A stretch of 39,128 nt of DNA from an uncultured Lachnospiraceae bacterium (GCA_902772635.1 CACYBK010000045.1:1-39128); one strand, 5' to 3'; shown: positions 31,204 to 38,943, counted from the stretch's first letter. Numbers and translations are program-made. Notes: generated by a model from the sequence alone, not told the origin.

Positions 31204-32316
31204 ATGGCAGGAATCAAGCTTGACAATGTGTGCAAGGTTTATCCCAACGGCTTTGAAGCTGTTAAGAATTTCAACCTTGACGTAAAGGACAAGGAGTTCA
31301 TTATCTTCGTAGGCCCTTCAGGCTGCGGAAAGTCCACAACCCTTCGTATGATAGCAGGTCTTGAGGACATCTCCTCCGGAACACTCACGATAGACGGTAA
31401 GGTCGTAAACGACGTAGAGCCGAAGGACCGCGATATCGCGATGGTTTTCCAGAACTACGCTCTTTATCCTCATATGACGGTTTATGATAATATGGCTTTC
31501 GGACTTAAGCTTCGTAAGCTTCCGAAGGACGAGATCGACAAGAAGGTCCGCGAGGCCGCAAAGATCCTCGACCTTGACAAGCTCCTCGACAGAAAGCCGA
31601 AGGCTCTTTCCGGTGGTCAGAGACAGAGAGTTGCGATGGGACGTGCTATAGTCCGTAATCCCAAGGTCTTCCTCATGGACGAGCCTCTTTCAAACCTCGA
31701 TGCAAAGCTCCGTGTTCAGATGAGAATCGAGATCTCAAAGCTTCATGACAGACTCGGTGCAACGATGATCTACGTTACACACGATCAGACAGAGGCTATG
31801 ACGCTTGGTACCAGGATCGTTGTTATGAAGGACGGTATCGTTCAGCAGGTTGATTCTCCTCAGAACCTCTACGCAAATCCTATCAACCGCTTCGTCGCAG
31901 GCTTCATCGGATCTCCCGAGATGAACTTCCTTGACGCGAAGATCATCAAGAACGGTGATGATGTCCTCGCTGATCTCGGCGGCGTGAAGCTCCTCGTTCC
32001 TCCGGCAAAGGCAAAGGTTCTTGAGGAGAAGGGCTATGTAAACAAGACAGTAGTATTCGGTATCCGTCCCGAGAACATCTCAGACGAGCAGATGGTGATC
32101 GAGGCTCATCCCGAGAACGTTATCGAAGCAAAGATCCATGTTTACGAGCTTCTCGGTGCTGAAGTATTCCTTTACTTTGATTACAACAACACAGAGATCA
32201 CAGCAAGAGTCAATCCCCGTACAACAGCACGTACAGGCGACACAGTCAAGTTCTGCCTCGATATGGAGAAGGCTCACTTCTTCGACAAGCAGACAGAGGT
32301 TACTATCACGAACTAA
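31204..32316 (+). CDS. Sugar ABC transporter ATPase (MsmK/UgpC type)
   Basis: This 370-residue ATPase has Walker A GPSGCGKST (about 38-46), signature LSGGQRQRVAMGRAI (about 135-149), Walker B FLMDEPLSNLD and the H-loop VTHDQTEAMT. The C-terminal OB-fold regulatory part (about 240-370) is of the MalK/UgpC type. In Firmicutes such ATPases stand alone and power several sugar importers; no permease or binding protein is next to it here. Codon use is unusually biased (frequent CTT, CGT, GTT), as in highly expressed genes. AAAGGAG lies eight bases before the ATG. Confidence 0.93.
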   Translation: MAGIKLDNVCKVYPNGFEAVKNFNLDVKDKEFIIFVGPSGCGKSTTLRMIAGLEDISSGTLTIDGKVVNDVEPKDRDIAMVFQNYALYPHMTVYDNMAFGLKLRKLPKDEIDKKVREAAKILDLDKLLDRKPKALSGGQRQRVAMGRAIVRNPKVFLMDEPLSNLDAKLRVQMRIEISKLHDRLGATMIYVTHDQTEAMTLGTRIVVMKDGIVQQVDSPQNLYANPINRFVAGFIGSPEMNFLDAKIIKNGDDVLADLGGVKLLVPPAKAKVLEEKGYVNKTVVFGIRPENISDEQMVIEAHPENVIEAKIHVYELLGAEVFLYFDYNNTEITARVNPRTTARTGDTVKFCLDMEKAHFFDKQTEVTITN

Positions 32317-32356
32317 AACGAACGACCGCCTCATAAAAAGAAAGAGAGATCAGGAT

Positions 32357-32391
32357 CCGCCGCGTTCTTTCAAAGAGCGCGGCGGTTTGAT
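32357..32391 (+). terminator. Terminator after the ABC ATPase gene
   Basis: CCGCCGCG (32357-32364) pairs with CGCGGCGG (32378-32385), the inner TCTTT/AAAGA extending the stem. TTTGATT follows. The short U run suggests partial read-through into the HIT gene. Confidence 0.65.
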
Positions 32392-32407
32392 TAAAAGGAG
32401 GTTTATC

Positions 32408-32851
32408 ATGTCTTACGGCTTTGACGAAAACTGTGCTTACTGTGCAAAGGGCGCGCTGGTCGAAAAATTCGGCTATTTCATATGCGAGCTGCCCGCTTCG
32501 AATGTTTATCTTTTCAAGGAGCAGTCCCATCCCGGACGCTGCATCGTGGCTTCAAAGCACCATGTTTCGGAGATGAGGGAGCTCACGAAAGATGAACGCA
32601 TTGCGTTCATTGAGGATGTAAACCGCGTCGCTGAGGCGATCCACAACGTTTGTCACCCCGACAAGCTGAATTACGGCATGTACGGGGATACGGGGCACCA
32701 TCTTCATATGCATCTCTGCCCGAAATACAAAGACGGCTTTGAATGGGGCGGAGTATTTCTTATGGATCCGGATCAGAAAAAGATTCAGGATCAGGATGAG
32801 CTTGAAAAGATCGCATCGCCCCTTCGCGACGCGATTATCGATCAGAAATAA
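32408..32851 (+). CDS. HIT-family hydrolase
   Basis: This 147-residue histidine-triad protein has a His98-Leu-His100-Met-His102 triad in GHHLHMHLCPK, which hydrolyses purine nucleotide phosphoramidates or dinucleoside polyphosphates. An N-terminal CAYC (9-12) and an early lysine strand resemble bacterial HIT enzymes with zinc. AGGAGG lies seven bases before the ATG at 32408. The same frame opens much earlier inside the ABC gene but has no support. The cyclophilin gene follows by 14 bp. Confidence 0.9.
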   Translation: MSYGFDENCAYCAKGALVEKFGYFICELPASNVYLFKEQSHPGRCIVASKHHVSEMRELTKDERIAFIEDVNRVAEAIHNVCHPDKLNYGMYGDTGHHLHMHLCPKYKDGFEWGGVFLMDPDQKKIQDQDELEKIASPLRDAIIDQK

Positions 32852-32865
32852 AAAGGAGCAAAAAT

Positions 32866-33390
32866 ATGGCTGCACAAAATCCAATAGTTACCATCGAAAT
32901 GGAGGACGGCGGGATCATCAAGGCGGAGCTCTACCCCGACAAGGCACCGCAGTCCGTGAGAAATTTCATATCACTTATAAACAAGCAATTCTATGACGGA
33001 CTCATATTTCACCGCGTCATCAGAGGCTTCATGATCCAGGGCGGGGACCCTGAGGGAAACGGCACAGGCGGCCCCGGCTATTCAATAAAGGGCGAGTTTT
33101 CATCAAACGGTTTTGAAAATGACATAAAGCACGAGGCCGGCGTTCTTTCAATGGCACGCAGCATGAGACCCGATTCCGCGGGCTCGCAGTTTTTCATTAT
33201 GCATAAAAAAGCTCCCCATCTTGACGGGGAGTATGCTGCCTTTGGAAAGGTGATCGAGGGGATGGATGTTGTGGACCGGATAGCCGAGGAAACTACGGCT
33301 GATGACGACCGGCCCTACAAGAACCAGGTCATGAAGAAGGTCACGGTGGAAACCTTCGGGGTTGATTACCCTGAGCCCGAGAAACTTTAA
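32866..33390 (+). CDS. Cyclophilin-type peptidyl-prolyl isomerase
   Basis: This 174-residue cytoplasmic cyclophilin contains FHRVIRGFMIQGGDP (about 47-61), the core catalytic loop with Arg and Phe, the GTGGPGYSIKGEF segment, and GSQFFIMHKKAPHLDG (about 104-119), all diagnostic. It speeds cis-trans isomerisation of prolyl bonds during folding. There is no signal peptide. AAGGAG lies seven bases before the ATG. It is operonic with the HIT gene. Confidence 0.95.
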   Translation: MAAQNPIVTIEMEDGGIIKAELYPDKAPQSVRNFISLINKQFYDGLIFHRVIRGFMIQGGDPEGNGTGGPGYSIKGEFSSNGFENDIKHEAGVLSMARSMRPDSAGSQFFIMHKKAPHLDGEYAAFGKVIEGMDVVDRIAEETTADDDRPYKNQVMKKVTVETFGVDYPEPEKL

Positions 33391-33391
33391 C

Positions 33392-33579
33392 CCTGTGCAG
33401 TTGCCGTGCATGGCCCCATCTGACTGCTGTTTGCAGCAAGGCAGATGGGGCCATGCACGAGCGACCCACCCCTAAATGAGCAAAATGATTTGCGAAGCAA
33501 ATCTTTAAGCCCGTGAAACGGGCGTTTTTGCGAATGTGGGCGGTGGGTTGGATTGCCAAAGGCAATCCAACCGCACAGG
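33392..33579. repeat. 188-bp multi-hairpin element
   Basis: The gap between two genes is almost entirely inverted repeats. CGTGCATGGCCCCATCTG (33405-33422) pairs perfectly with its complement at 33442-33459. GATTTGC/GCAAATC (33487-33503), GCCCG/CGGGC (33509-33523) and GGTTGGATTGCC/GGCAATCCAACC (33546-33572) follow. The outer ends CCTGTGCAGTTG (33392-33403) and CAACCGCACAGG (33568-33579) also match as inverted repeats with one mismatch, overlapping the last stem. The design suggests a transposable or REP-like repeat, or a structured RNA. Confidence 0.65.
33509..33529 (+). terminator. Terminator after the cyclophilin gene
   Basis: GCCCG-TGAAA-CGGGC followed by GTTTTT on the plus strand, inside the multi-hairpin element. 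It would end the HIT-cyclophilin transcript about 130 bp past the stop. Confidence 0.65.
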
Positions 33580-33588
33580 TAGAAGTCT

Positions 33589-34257
33589 TTATAGAAGAGG
33601 TTTCAAAGCCTTTGGAAGGTCAGAAAGGGACGGTATCACCGCAAAAAGCCGCTCTTCAAGCTCTTTTGGAGCCGGAGTGAGATCCGGGATCATAATGGTC
33701 GAAAGCCCGGCATCAAGAGCAGATCTGGCGCCGTTAGGTGAATCTTCAACCGCAACTGCCTCAGAAGGCTTTAAAGAAATCGTCTCAAGCGCGAAAAGAT
33801 AAGGATCGGGATGCGGCTTCCCACGTGGCACCTCATGGGCTGAGATCACATTATCAAAATATTTATCAATACCGGCGCTCTCCAATATCAGGAGGGCGTC
33901 TTCTTTTCTTGTGGATGTGACTATTATTGCAGGGATATTATTTTCAGAAAGAAAAGAGGCAGCCTCGGAAATGCCGGGCTTTAAAGGGATCCCGTCCCTT
34001 GTGAGCTCATCCACAACAGCTTTTTTCATCCGCTCGTGGATGATATCATAGTCGAATTTCTCACCGAGACGCCCTTTCATAAGGACATTGCCATCTACTG
34101 AATTGATCGATCGAAGTTCGAGTGCGCCGTCGTCGGGAAAATCAGGGAAGCCGAAGTCCCTGATGGTCTTCACCCAATGCTTCTGGTATATCTTTTCGGT
34201 GTCGGTGATCGTGCCGTCAAGGTCAAAGAATACGGCTTTAAGACGCTTAAGGCTCAA
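33589..34257 (-). CDS. HAD-family phosphatase or phosphoglucomutase-like enzyme
   Basis: This 222-residue HAD enzyme has FFDLDGTITDTE (Asp12, Asp14), an alpha-helical cap (about 20-90), STR as motif II (about 114-116), KPHPDPYLFA as motif III and VEDSPNGARSA as motif IV. The cap and size match beta-phosphoglucomutases and phosphoglycolate-type phosphatases. The substrate cannot be told. The start is TTG at 34257, with GGGGAG eight bases upstream, and overlaps the GGDEF stop as TTGA, so the two proteins are co-translated. Confidence 0.88.
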   Translation of the reverse strand: MSLKRLKAVFFDLDGTITDTEKIYQKHWVKTIRDFGFPDFPDDGALELRSINSVDGNVLMKGRLGEKFDYDIIHERMKKAVVDELTRDGIPLKPGISEAASFLSENNIPAIIVTSTRKEDALLILESAGIDKYFDNVISAHEVPRGKPHPDPYLFALETISLKPSEAVAVEDSPNGARSALDAGLSTIMIPDLTPAPKELEERLFAVIPSLSDLPKALKPLL

Positions 34258-36038
34258 GATATCTTCTCCCCGAGAAGATCGTTTTTTCTCATTATCTTTG
34301 AAATGAGGCGGGAGTACATGAGGAGGAAGTTCGGGTCGGAGCTTGCCCAGCGCTTGCTGTTCTCCTTCACAAGGTATTCGTATGAGATGATAATATCGAT
34401 ATTTCCACCATCATCAACCCCCAGGTAAAAGATCGCGGAATTGTCATTCCTTTCGGTAAGCCAGTCAAAGATGACAGGATCCGTCTCCCTGATCCATGCG
34501 GCTCTGTTTATCATCAGGATGCCCTTTTGGTCATAGGAACGGGAGGAAAGGATGCATTTTGTCATCTCTTTGGTGATCTCATCAAGCCCGTCTGAAGCCG
34601 AGGAATATGCGCAGGACAGCTCTTTTCCCGCGAAAACCCTAATGGAATCAAGTCCCATCGTCTCTTTGATCTTTTCGAGGGAAGGTTTGATGGCGGCGGG
34701 ACCGTTGTCAAGGAAGGTATCGTTGATATCTGCCATAACTACAGCAAGACGGCCGGAATAGCCGGTTTCGAACTTGATCTCGGATTCACCCTTCGGAAGG
34801 ACCACATTTCCGTGCATTTCCTCGCGATAGATGATGAAGCGGTTCTTGCCCTTGCCCTTTGCGATATATAAGCCCTTGTCTGCCTTTGAAAAGAGAACGT
34901 CATAGGTCCTTCCGTTCAGGGGGGCGGTAACGGTTCCTGTGGATATCGTGACGAAGCACTTGGACTCTATCTTTCTGACTTCCCACTCTATTGTCCGCTT
35001 GATCTCCGCGAATATGCTCCTCATCTCGATCTCGCCAAGGTTTTGGGTATAGAAGAAGAATTCGTCGCCTCCGAAACGCCCGACCTTGCCGTGATCCCCT
35101 ACAGCAGCCTTTATGCAGCGGGCAACGGCCTTGATGACATCGTCTCCGAAGGCGTGGCCATAGGTGTCGTTGATATTCTTGAAATCATCGATGTCACAGA
35201 TCGTAAGCCAGACATTCTCCCCGTCCTTCATGTCCAGAAGCGCCTTCTCGGCATGGCTTCTGATCCCGTTCTTGTTCAAAAGCCCTGTCATGGCGTCCAC
35301 TTCGGGATCCCTAAGCGGGAATACTGCCGTGCGTGAGCTGTCCTTGACCTGCATCACATAGCCCGCAGTACGGGTCAGCCCGTCATTTCCGGTATGAGTA
35401 ATGCCGGAAAACTGCATGAGCTGCATCGCGTTTTCTTTTGAGAAAAATGAAGTGCGGAAAAGCGCGACGCAGTTTTCAAGCTGTCCCTCAAGAAGCTCCT
35501 GGAAGGCTCCAACCTTCGCGCGGTCCTCATCGGGCACCATGCCGTCGCAAAGCTTCTCGACAAAATCCGAAATCTCTCCCGAAAAGAGGACCACAGGCTT
35601 CAGATCCTTGTATTGATGGATAGTGAATATCCTGGTCGCTTTCGCATATTTGAACACATAATAACCCATGCCTTCAATGAGCTCGATGACCTCGCTGAAG
35701 GAATCCCGCATATGGAAGAATCTCTCCTCGGAAAGATAGATATTGCTTGCCGTAAAGAGGATTATATCCTCCTGGCCAGAGGGCAGAAACCGAAAATGAA
35801 AAGGACGAAAGACTTGATCCGTGCACTCCACATCAAGAATGGCATCTACAGACTCTTCTCCGGAATTGATCCTTTTGAAGGCATCCTTTAAAAGCTCCCC
35901 GCTCTCCTTTGTTATGAGATCACGAAGAGACCTGTGCGGCCTGTCTTTCAGAAAATCAACGCAAGCCTTGTCACAGCTCGCAATGAAATAGTCCGGCTGA
36001 ATGGCACCGGTGAAATAAGAGGGTTCGTCAAAATTCAT
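34254..36038 (-). CDS. GGDEF diguanylate cyclase with extra C-terminal domain
   Basis: This 594-residue soluble protein has a PAS-like N-terminal region (about 1-130, LPSGQEDIILFTASNIYLSE), a central helical region, a GGDEF domain with RFGGDEFFFY (GGDEF at 323-327) and about 185 further residues after GGDEF (about 410-594) that I do not recognise; the pattern is GAF-like. The inhibitory RxxD site is missing (GDHG). It should make c-di-GMP. A C-terminal domain on a GGDEF protein is uncommon. The gene is coupled to the HAD enzyme by a 4-bp overlap. A palindrome lies 70 bp upstream. Confidence 0.85.
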   Translation of the reverse strand: MNFDEPSYFTGAIQPDYFIASCDKACVDFLKDRPHRSLRDLITKESGELLKDAFKRINSGEESVDAILDVECTDQVFRPFHFRFLPSGQEDIILFTASNIYLSEERFFHMRDSFSEVIELIEGMGYYVFKYAKATRIFTIHQYKDLKPVVLFSGEISDFVEKLCDGMVPDEDRAKVGAFQELLEGQLENCVALFRTSFFSKENAMQLMQFSGITHTGNDGLTRTAGYVMQVKDSSRTAVFPLRDPEVDAMTGLLNKNGIRSHAEKALLDMKDGENVWLTICDIDDFKNINDTYGHAFGDDVIKAVARCIKAAVGDHGKVGRFGGDEFFFYTQNLGEIEMRSIFAEIKRTIEWEVRKIESKCFVTISTGTVTAPLNGRTYDVLFSKADKGLYIAKGKGKNRFIIYREEMHGNVVLPKGESEIKFETGYSGRLAVVMADINDTFLDNGPAAIKPSLEKIKETMGLDSIRVFAGKELSCAYSSASDGLDEITKEMTKCILSSRSYDQKGILMINRAAWIRETDPVIFDWLTERNDNSAIFYLGVDDGGNIDIIISYEYLVKENSKRWASSDPNFLLMYSRLISKIMRKNDLLGEKIS

Positions 36039-36110
36039 TGTCTGACCCCATCCTTCCGCGAATGATCAACTTTTCCAAGTAATCCGGTCATATGCGCCTT
36101 TTAAAGCAAT

Positions 36111-36124
36111 TGTAAGTGCTTACA
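36111..36124. promoter_or_regulatory. TGTAAGTGCTTACA palindrome upstream of GGDEF
   Basis: A perfect 6+2+6 dyad about 72 bp before the ATG at 36038. It resembles CcpA/LacI-type operators (TGTAARCGYTTACA) but lacks the central CG on one side. Regulation by a sugar-responsive factor would fit, but is unproven. Confidence 0.4.
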
Positions 36125-36133
36125 CGAAATTCT

Positions 36134-36214
36134 ATCACAAATCAAAGCCTCGCTAAAGTTTTTTTTGTAGAGAATGCACGATTTTTTTGTGAGGTTGTAT
36201 AAATGACCAAAAAT
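36134..36214 (+). repeat. 82-bp repeat block T, copy 1
   Basis: From ATCACAAATCAAAGCC to GACCAAAAAT this block recurs at 38942-39023 with one base change and one extra T. It holds AT-rich sequence with GAATGCACGA in the centre and no ORF. It runs directly into the palindrome at 36213. Confidence 0.85.
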
Positions 36215-36291
36215 CTCAAGTTTTGAAGCAAAACCGGCGCAATCCCTTGCCGTTACTGGGATTGCGCCGGTTTTGCTTCAAAACTTGAGAT
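36213..36291. repeat. 34-bp perfect palindrome H, copy 1
   Basis: Arms 36213-36246 and 36258-36291 pair perfectly around an 11-base loop (TTGCCGTTACT). On the minus strand a TTTTGG follows, so it can end the phosphatase transcript. A partial copy (H2) lies at 38887-38943. Such a long perfect stem is a mobile-element-like or REP-like signature. Confidence 0.85.
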
Positions 36292-36318
36292 CTCTATCCT
36301 ATCCTGATACAAGCCAGC

Positions 36319-37707
36319 TCACGCCGCCTGCTTTGCATCATAGGTCTTTGAAAGCCCATCATATGCATCGATCGCTTTTTTGAAGCGAGAAAGCACCTCT
36401 TCCGCTTTGTACAGCCCGTCTTTTTCTGCTGTAAGTCCTTTGAGGCTGACAGTATAGATCCCGGGCGGATCTTCTTTCGAAAGAAGGGATATGCTGCGAA
36501 GCTGCTCCGTCTTCTGATACACGAGATCAAGGCTTATAAACTCATCGCCACTGCCATTCACCCATTTGCTGACAACAAGCTTGGAGCCTATGGGAGTCTT
36601 TTTTTCTATGGCATCAGGCAGTTCGTAATCCTCCGCCTCAAGCGCTGACAGCACACTCAATAGATTTGAATCATGACCGCAAAGGAATGAAAATTTTCTG
36701 CCGCCTGACGTAAGCTCTTTTCTCATCTCTTCAAGAAGCGGATGGGCAACATTGACAGAAATGTCGTAAACAGTAAAGAGAGCATCTCCATATATATCTT
36801 TGACCTTTGCTATATTATCCCAATCCTCATCAGACAGCTTCTTTCCAAATGCTGCCTTGACCGGATCCTTCTCCTCGTAATACTGCAGGACAAGGGCGTC
36901 ACTGACCTGACATCCCGTCTTAAGAGATCCGCTCACGGAAGGCTCTTTATCCTTTTGCAGTGAAAAAACACTGTCGTCCGTCTTAAAGCCCGAAAAGCTC
37001 CCATTCTTATGAGCCTCAGACTTATCAATGTCAAGAACCTTTGAGATCAGATCATAATTGCCCTGAAGCTCTGCGATTTTTTTGTCAAACTGCGCATGGA
37101 TCTTCTCATCGCAATCCTTCGCATAATCATCAGACATGTATGTAAGAACGGGATTGAATACAGGATCCATGGTGTCATACTCGCCTGAATACTCCACCTT
37201 TGCTTCACCTACCGGAAGCAGTCCCGCCTCAAAAAAATGCGCCGTCGCGATCGTCCTTTGTTTTGAATTCGCATATATCCGGACCGCCTCATCCGAGGGC
37301 TGATAATTCGGCTCAAAAAGCTTCTCAGACTCAAGCCATTTCCTGAAATACTGTCCCATCGCACTTTCAAGGGTACCTCCCTTGACAGAAAGCTGGCTTG
37401 CTTCCGATGACCATTCAAACCAATCGTGAGGAGTCATGCTGTCAAGCGCCGAACCCGCGCCTGAGAGAGGTGAGCGGATGCTGTGCCTGCTCAACACGAC
37501 GGCCCCGGTTAAGGTATATCCCTCCCGCGACAATGTGGTCCTCACATTGGAGGCTTGAGGAAAATCGATAATATTGCTCTTTGCTTTTTCATTAGCAGGC
37601 CCGCTGCAGCCCGTCATTGCCATGCAGCCAAATACCATCACGATCATTAGGATCCATGGTGCTATATGATAAAGCTTCCTGTATTTTCTAATGCTCTTAT
37701 TTTTCAT
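36319..37707 (-). CDS. Lipoprotein histidine acid phosphatase
   Basis: This 462-residue secreted protein has a basic N-terminus, a hydrophobic helix and a lipobox ending MTGCSG (Cys34), so it is anchored outside the membrane. The clade-2 histidine phosphatase motifs are RHSIRSP (74-80, the nucleophile His) and GHD (344-346, the acid). The family covers acid phosphatases, glucose-1-phosphatases and phytases. Substrate is unknown; in a gut or plant-fibre setting, phosphate release from sugar phosphates or phytate is plausible. The ATG at 37707 has GGTGG five bases upstream; a TTG at 37719 is possible. It lies between two repeat copies. Confidence 0.85.
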   Translation of the reverse strand: MKNKSIRKYRKLYHIAPWILMIVMVFGCMAMTGCSGPANEKAKSNIIDFPQASNVRTTLSREGYTLTGAVVLSRHSIRSPLSGAGSALDSMTPHDWFEWSSEASQLSVKGGTLESAMGQYFRKWLESEKLFEPNYQPSDEAVRIYANSKQRTIATAHFFEAGLLPVGEAKVEYSGEYDTMDPVFNPVLTYMSDDYAKDCDEKIHAQFDKKIAELQGNYDLISKVLDIDKSEAHKNGSFSGFKTDDSVFSLQKDKEPSVSGSLKTGCQVSDALVLQYYEEKDPVKAAFGKKLSDEDWDNIAKVKDIYGDALFTVYDISVNVAHPLLEEMRKELTSGGRKFSFLCGHDSNLLSVLSALEAEDYELPDAIEKKTPIGSKLVVSKWVNGSGDEFISLDLVYQKTEQLRSISLLSKEDPPGIYTVSLKGLTAEKDGLYKAEEVLSRFKKAIDAYDGLSKTYDAKQAA

Positions 37708-37761
37708 AAAAACCACCAACTCTTTCTGCTTCCTCTTTACAGCGCCTGCCGGTACGCCTTA

Positions 37762-37920
37762 TTATCTCCCGGGTCTCTTCCCGATCAGCCGTATGATGTC
37801 AGCTTCGGAAGCCTTCGGATACAGATCGATAAAGCTGATGACCACCGTCTTCGTATATCCCTTCAGGCCTTCCGCTATCTGCTTGAAAGCATGAAGATGG
37901 TACTCCAGGATGTATTTTTC
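37762..37920 (-). pseudogene. Fragment of a DUF1848 protein
   Basis: In one frame the minus strand reads LKSEKYILEYHLHAFKQIAE and then TVVISFIDLYPK, the signature core of DUF1848 proteins (usually about 290 residues), and stops at TAA TAA soon after. Both the N-terminal two thirds and the C-terminal end are missing. It joins an unrelated fragment in another frame at about 37921, which points to a deletion junction. Confidence 0.65.
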
Positions 37921-37924
37921 CGAC

Positions 37925-38086
37925 TTCAAAAACATACTGTCCTTCCTTTTTCTTCAGCTCCACGCAAAAATAAGGATAGCGCTTCATTGTAATATCAACC
38001 GCAGCCCGGAGGCAATCAGGATCTATCAGATCCCTCATGCGGATCTTTATCCTGATGACATTCGGACTTTCTTTTGTACTTCTATC
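37925..38086 (-). pseudogene. N-terminal fragment of a condensation/acyltransferase-type enzyme
   Basis: The minus strand encodes PNVIRIKIRMRDLIDPDCLR and then MKRYPYFCVELKK, resembling the start of condensation-domain or alcohol-acetyltransferase-like proteins (about 450 residues normally). An AGGAGG lies before it, but no start codon in frame is clear. Coding identity ends where the DUF1848 fragment begins. Confidence 0.6.
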
Positions 38087-38089
38087 CTC

Positions 38090-38395
38090 CTATTTCAAGC
38101 TTTTTTCGCGTTTGAAGATGATTTTATCACAGGGATGAGCCATTGTCATTGACAGTAAAGCCATAAAATAAAGGAGCCGAAAATAAGGCTTCCGGCTCCG
38201 TGTCACAATTCGATCAGTTATTTTCAGAGTCATATCCGAATAAGAAAACTCCTGCTCTGTCTTAAAATCATAATCCAACGTCTCGCGGAGATCCAATGCT
38301 CCGCCATACATAACCGAGTGCCTGTCCCCATTGCACTTCTTCTGGCTCCATCGCCATAACATATGTGTTGATTTCCGCTCAGGCAACTGCGTCAT
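38090..38395 (-). CDS. Hypothetical protein, doubtful
   Basis: This 101-residue frame on the minus strand has a basic, Trp-containing N-terminus, a central TLDYDFKTEQEFSYSD stretch and a weak hydrophobic segment (FRLLYFMALLSMTMA). No family is recognised. It lies between higA and the acyltransferase fragment in a decayed region and ends just before an AGGAGG that served the next gene, so it may be the end of a once longer gene. It has no good ribosome binding site at the ATG. Confidence 0.3.
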   Translation of the reverse strand: MTQLPERKSTHMLWRWSQKKCNGDRHSVMYGGALDLRETLDYDFKTEQEFSYSDMTLKITDRIVTRSRKPYFRLLYFMALLSMTMAHPCDKIIFKREKSLK

Positions 38396-38434
38396 CCCTC
38401 GGGATTATGGTCTTTCGGTACCACATTATCTGCT

Positions 38435-38737
38435 TTACCCTTCCTGTGCCACACATAGCGAGAAAGGAATCACATTATCAGGCTCATGCTTTCGGGCAGT
38501 CCATAGCGTAAGCTTTTGCTGCATATTCATCCAACTCTCAACAGATGTATTTGTTGCCTTGCTTATTCTTAGAGCCATTTCCGGGCTTAATGAAGATTTC
38601 TCATTAATGAATTCGGACAGGGTTTTCCTACTCACGCCCAGCATGCGCGCAGTGTCAGTAACAGAAAGGTTTAACGGTTTCATAACGTCCTCTAAAAAAA
38701 CAGTTCCCGGATGGGTGGGCTTTCTGGTCATTTTCAT
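38435..38737 (-). CDS. higA: HigA-family antitoxin, HTH regulator
   Basis: This 100-residue protein starts KMTRKPTHPGTVFLEDVMKP, the standard HigA opening, and contains an XRE helix-turn-helix (NLSVTDTARMLGVSRKTLSEF, about 23-43). HigA binds and neutralises HigB and represses the higBA promoter. GGAG lies four bases before the ATG at 38737 and ten before one at 38731. The toxin gene upstream is truncated, so the antitoxin is an orphan. Confidence 0.85.
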   Translation of the reverse strand: MKMTRKPTHPGTVFLEDVMKPLNLSVTDTARMLGVSRKTLSEFINEKSSLSPEMALRISKATNTSVESWMNMQQKLTLWTARKHEPDNVIPFSLCVAQEG

Positions 38738-38749
38738 CTTTCTCCTTTT

Positions 38750-38882
38750 TCAATGGTAATCAACATAATCAACAAGATAAGCATCTTCTTCCTCAAAATA
38801 AAAGTTCATACGCCAATTGCCATTTACCGTAACAGACCACATATCATCTTCATCCCCCAAGAGGCTAATAAGCCATACAGAA
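38750..38882 (-). pseudogene. higB: Truncated HigB toxin
   Basis: On the minus strand a frame ending at TGA 38750-38752 reads GDEDDMWSVTVNGNWRMNFY and ends DAYLVDYVDYH, the C-terminal half of HigB (RelE/ParE superfamily). About 45 of some 92 residues remain. The N-terminal half is lost where the H2 palindrome begins, at about 38883. The toxin lies upstream of higA, the normal higBA order. It cannot form an active RNase. Confidence 0.8.
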
Positions 38883-38886
38883 GAAT

Positions 38887-38943
38887 CGGCACAATCCCTT
38901 ACCGTTACTGGGATTGCGCCGGTTTTGCTTCAAAACTTGAGAT
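38887..38943. repeat. Palindrome H2, copy 2, left arm truncated
   Basis: The right arm (38910-38943) is identical to the right arm of H at 36258. The left arm survives only as 12 bases (38887-38898) with one change, and the loop has one change. It cuts into higB and runs directly into repeat block T2. Confidence 0.8.

Noticed and set aside
38331-38759. Plus-strand open frame of 142 codons
   Set aside because: It is the antisense shadow of higA and its upstream toxin remnant.
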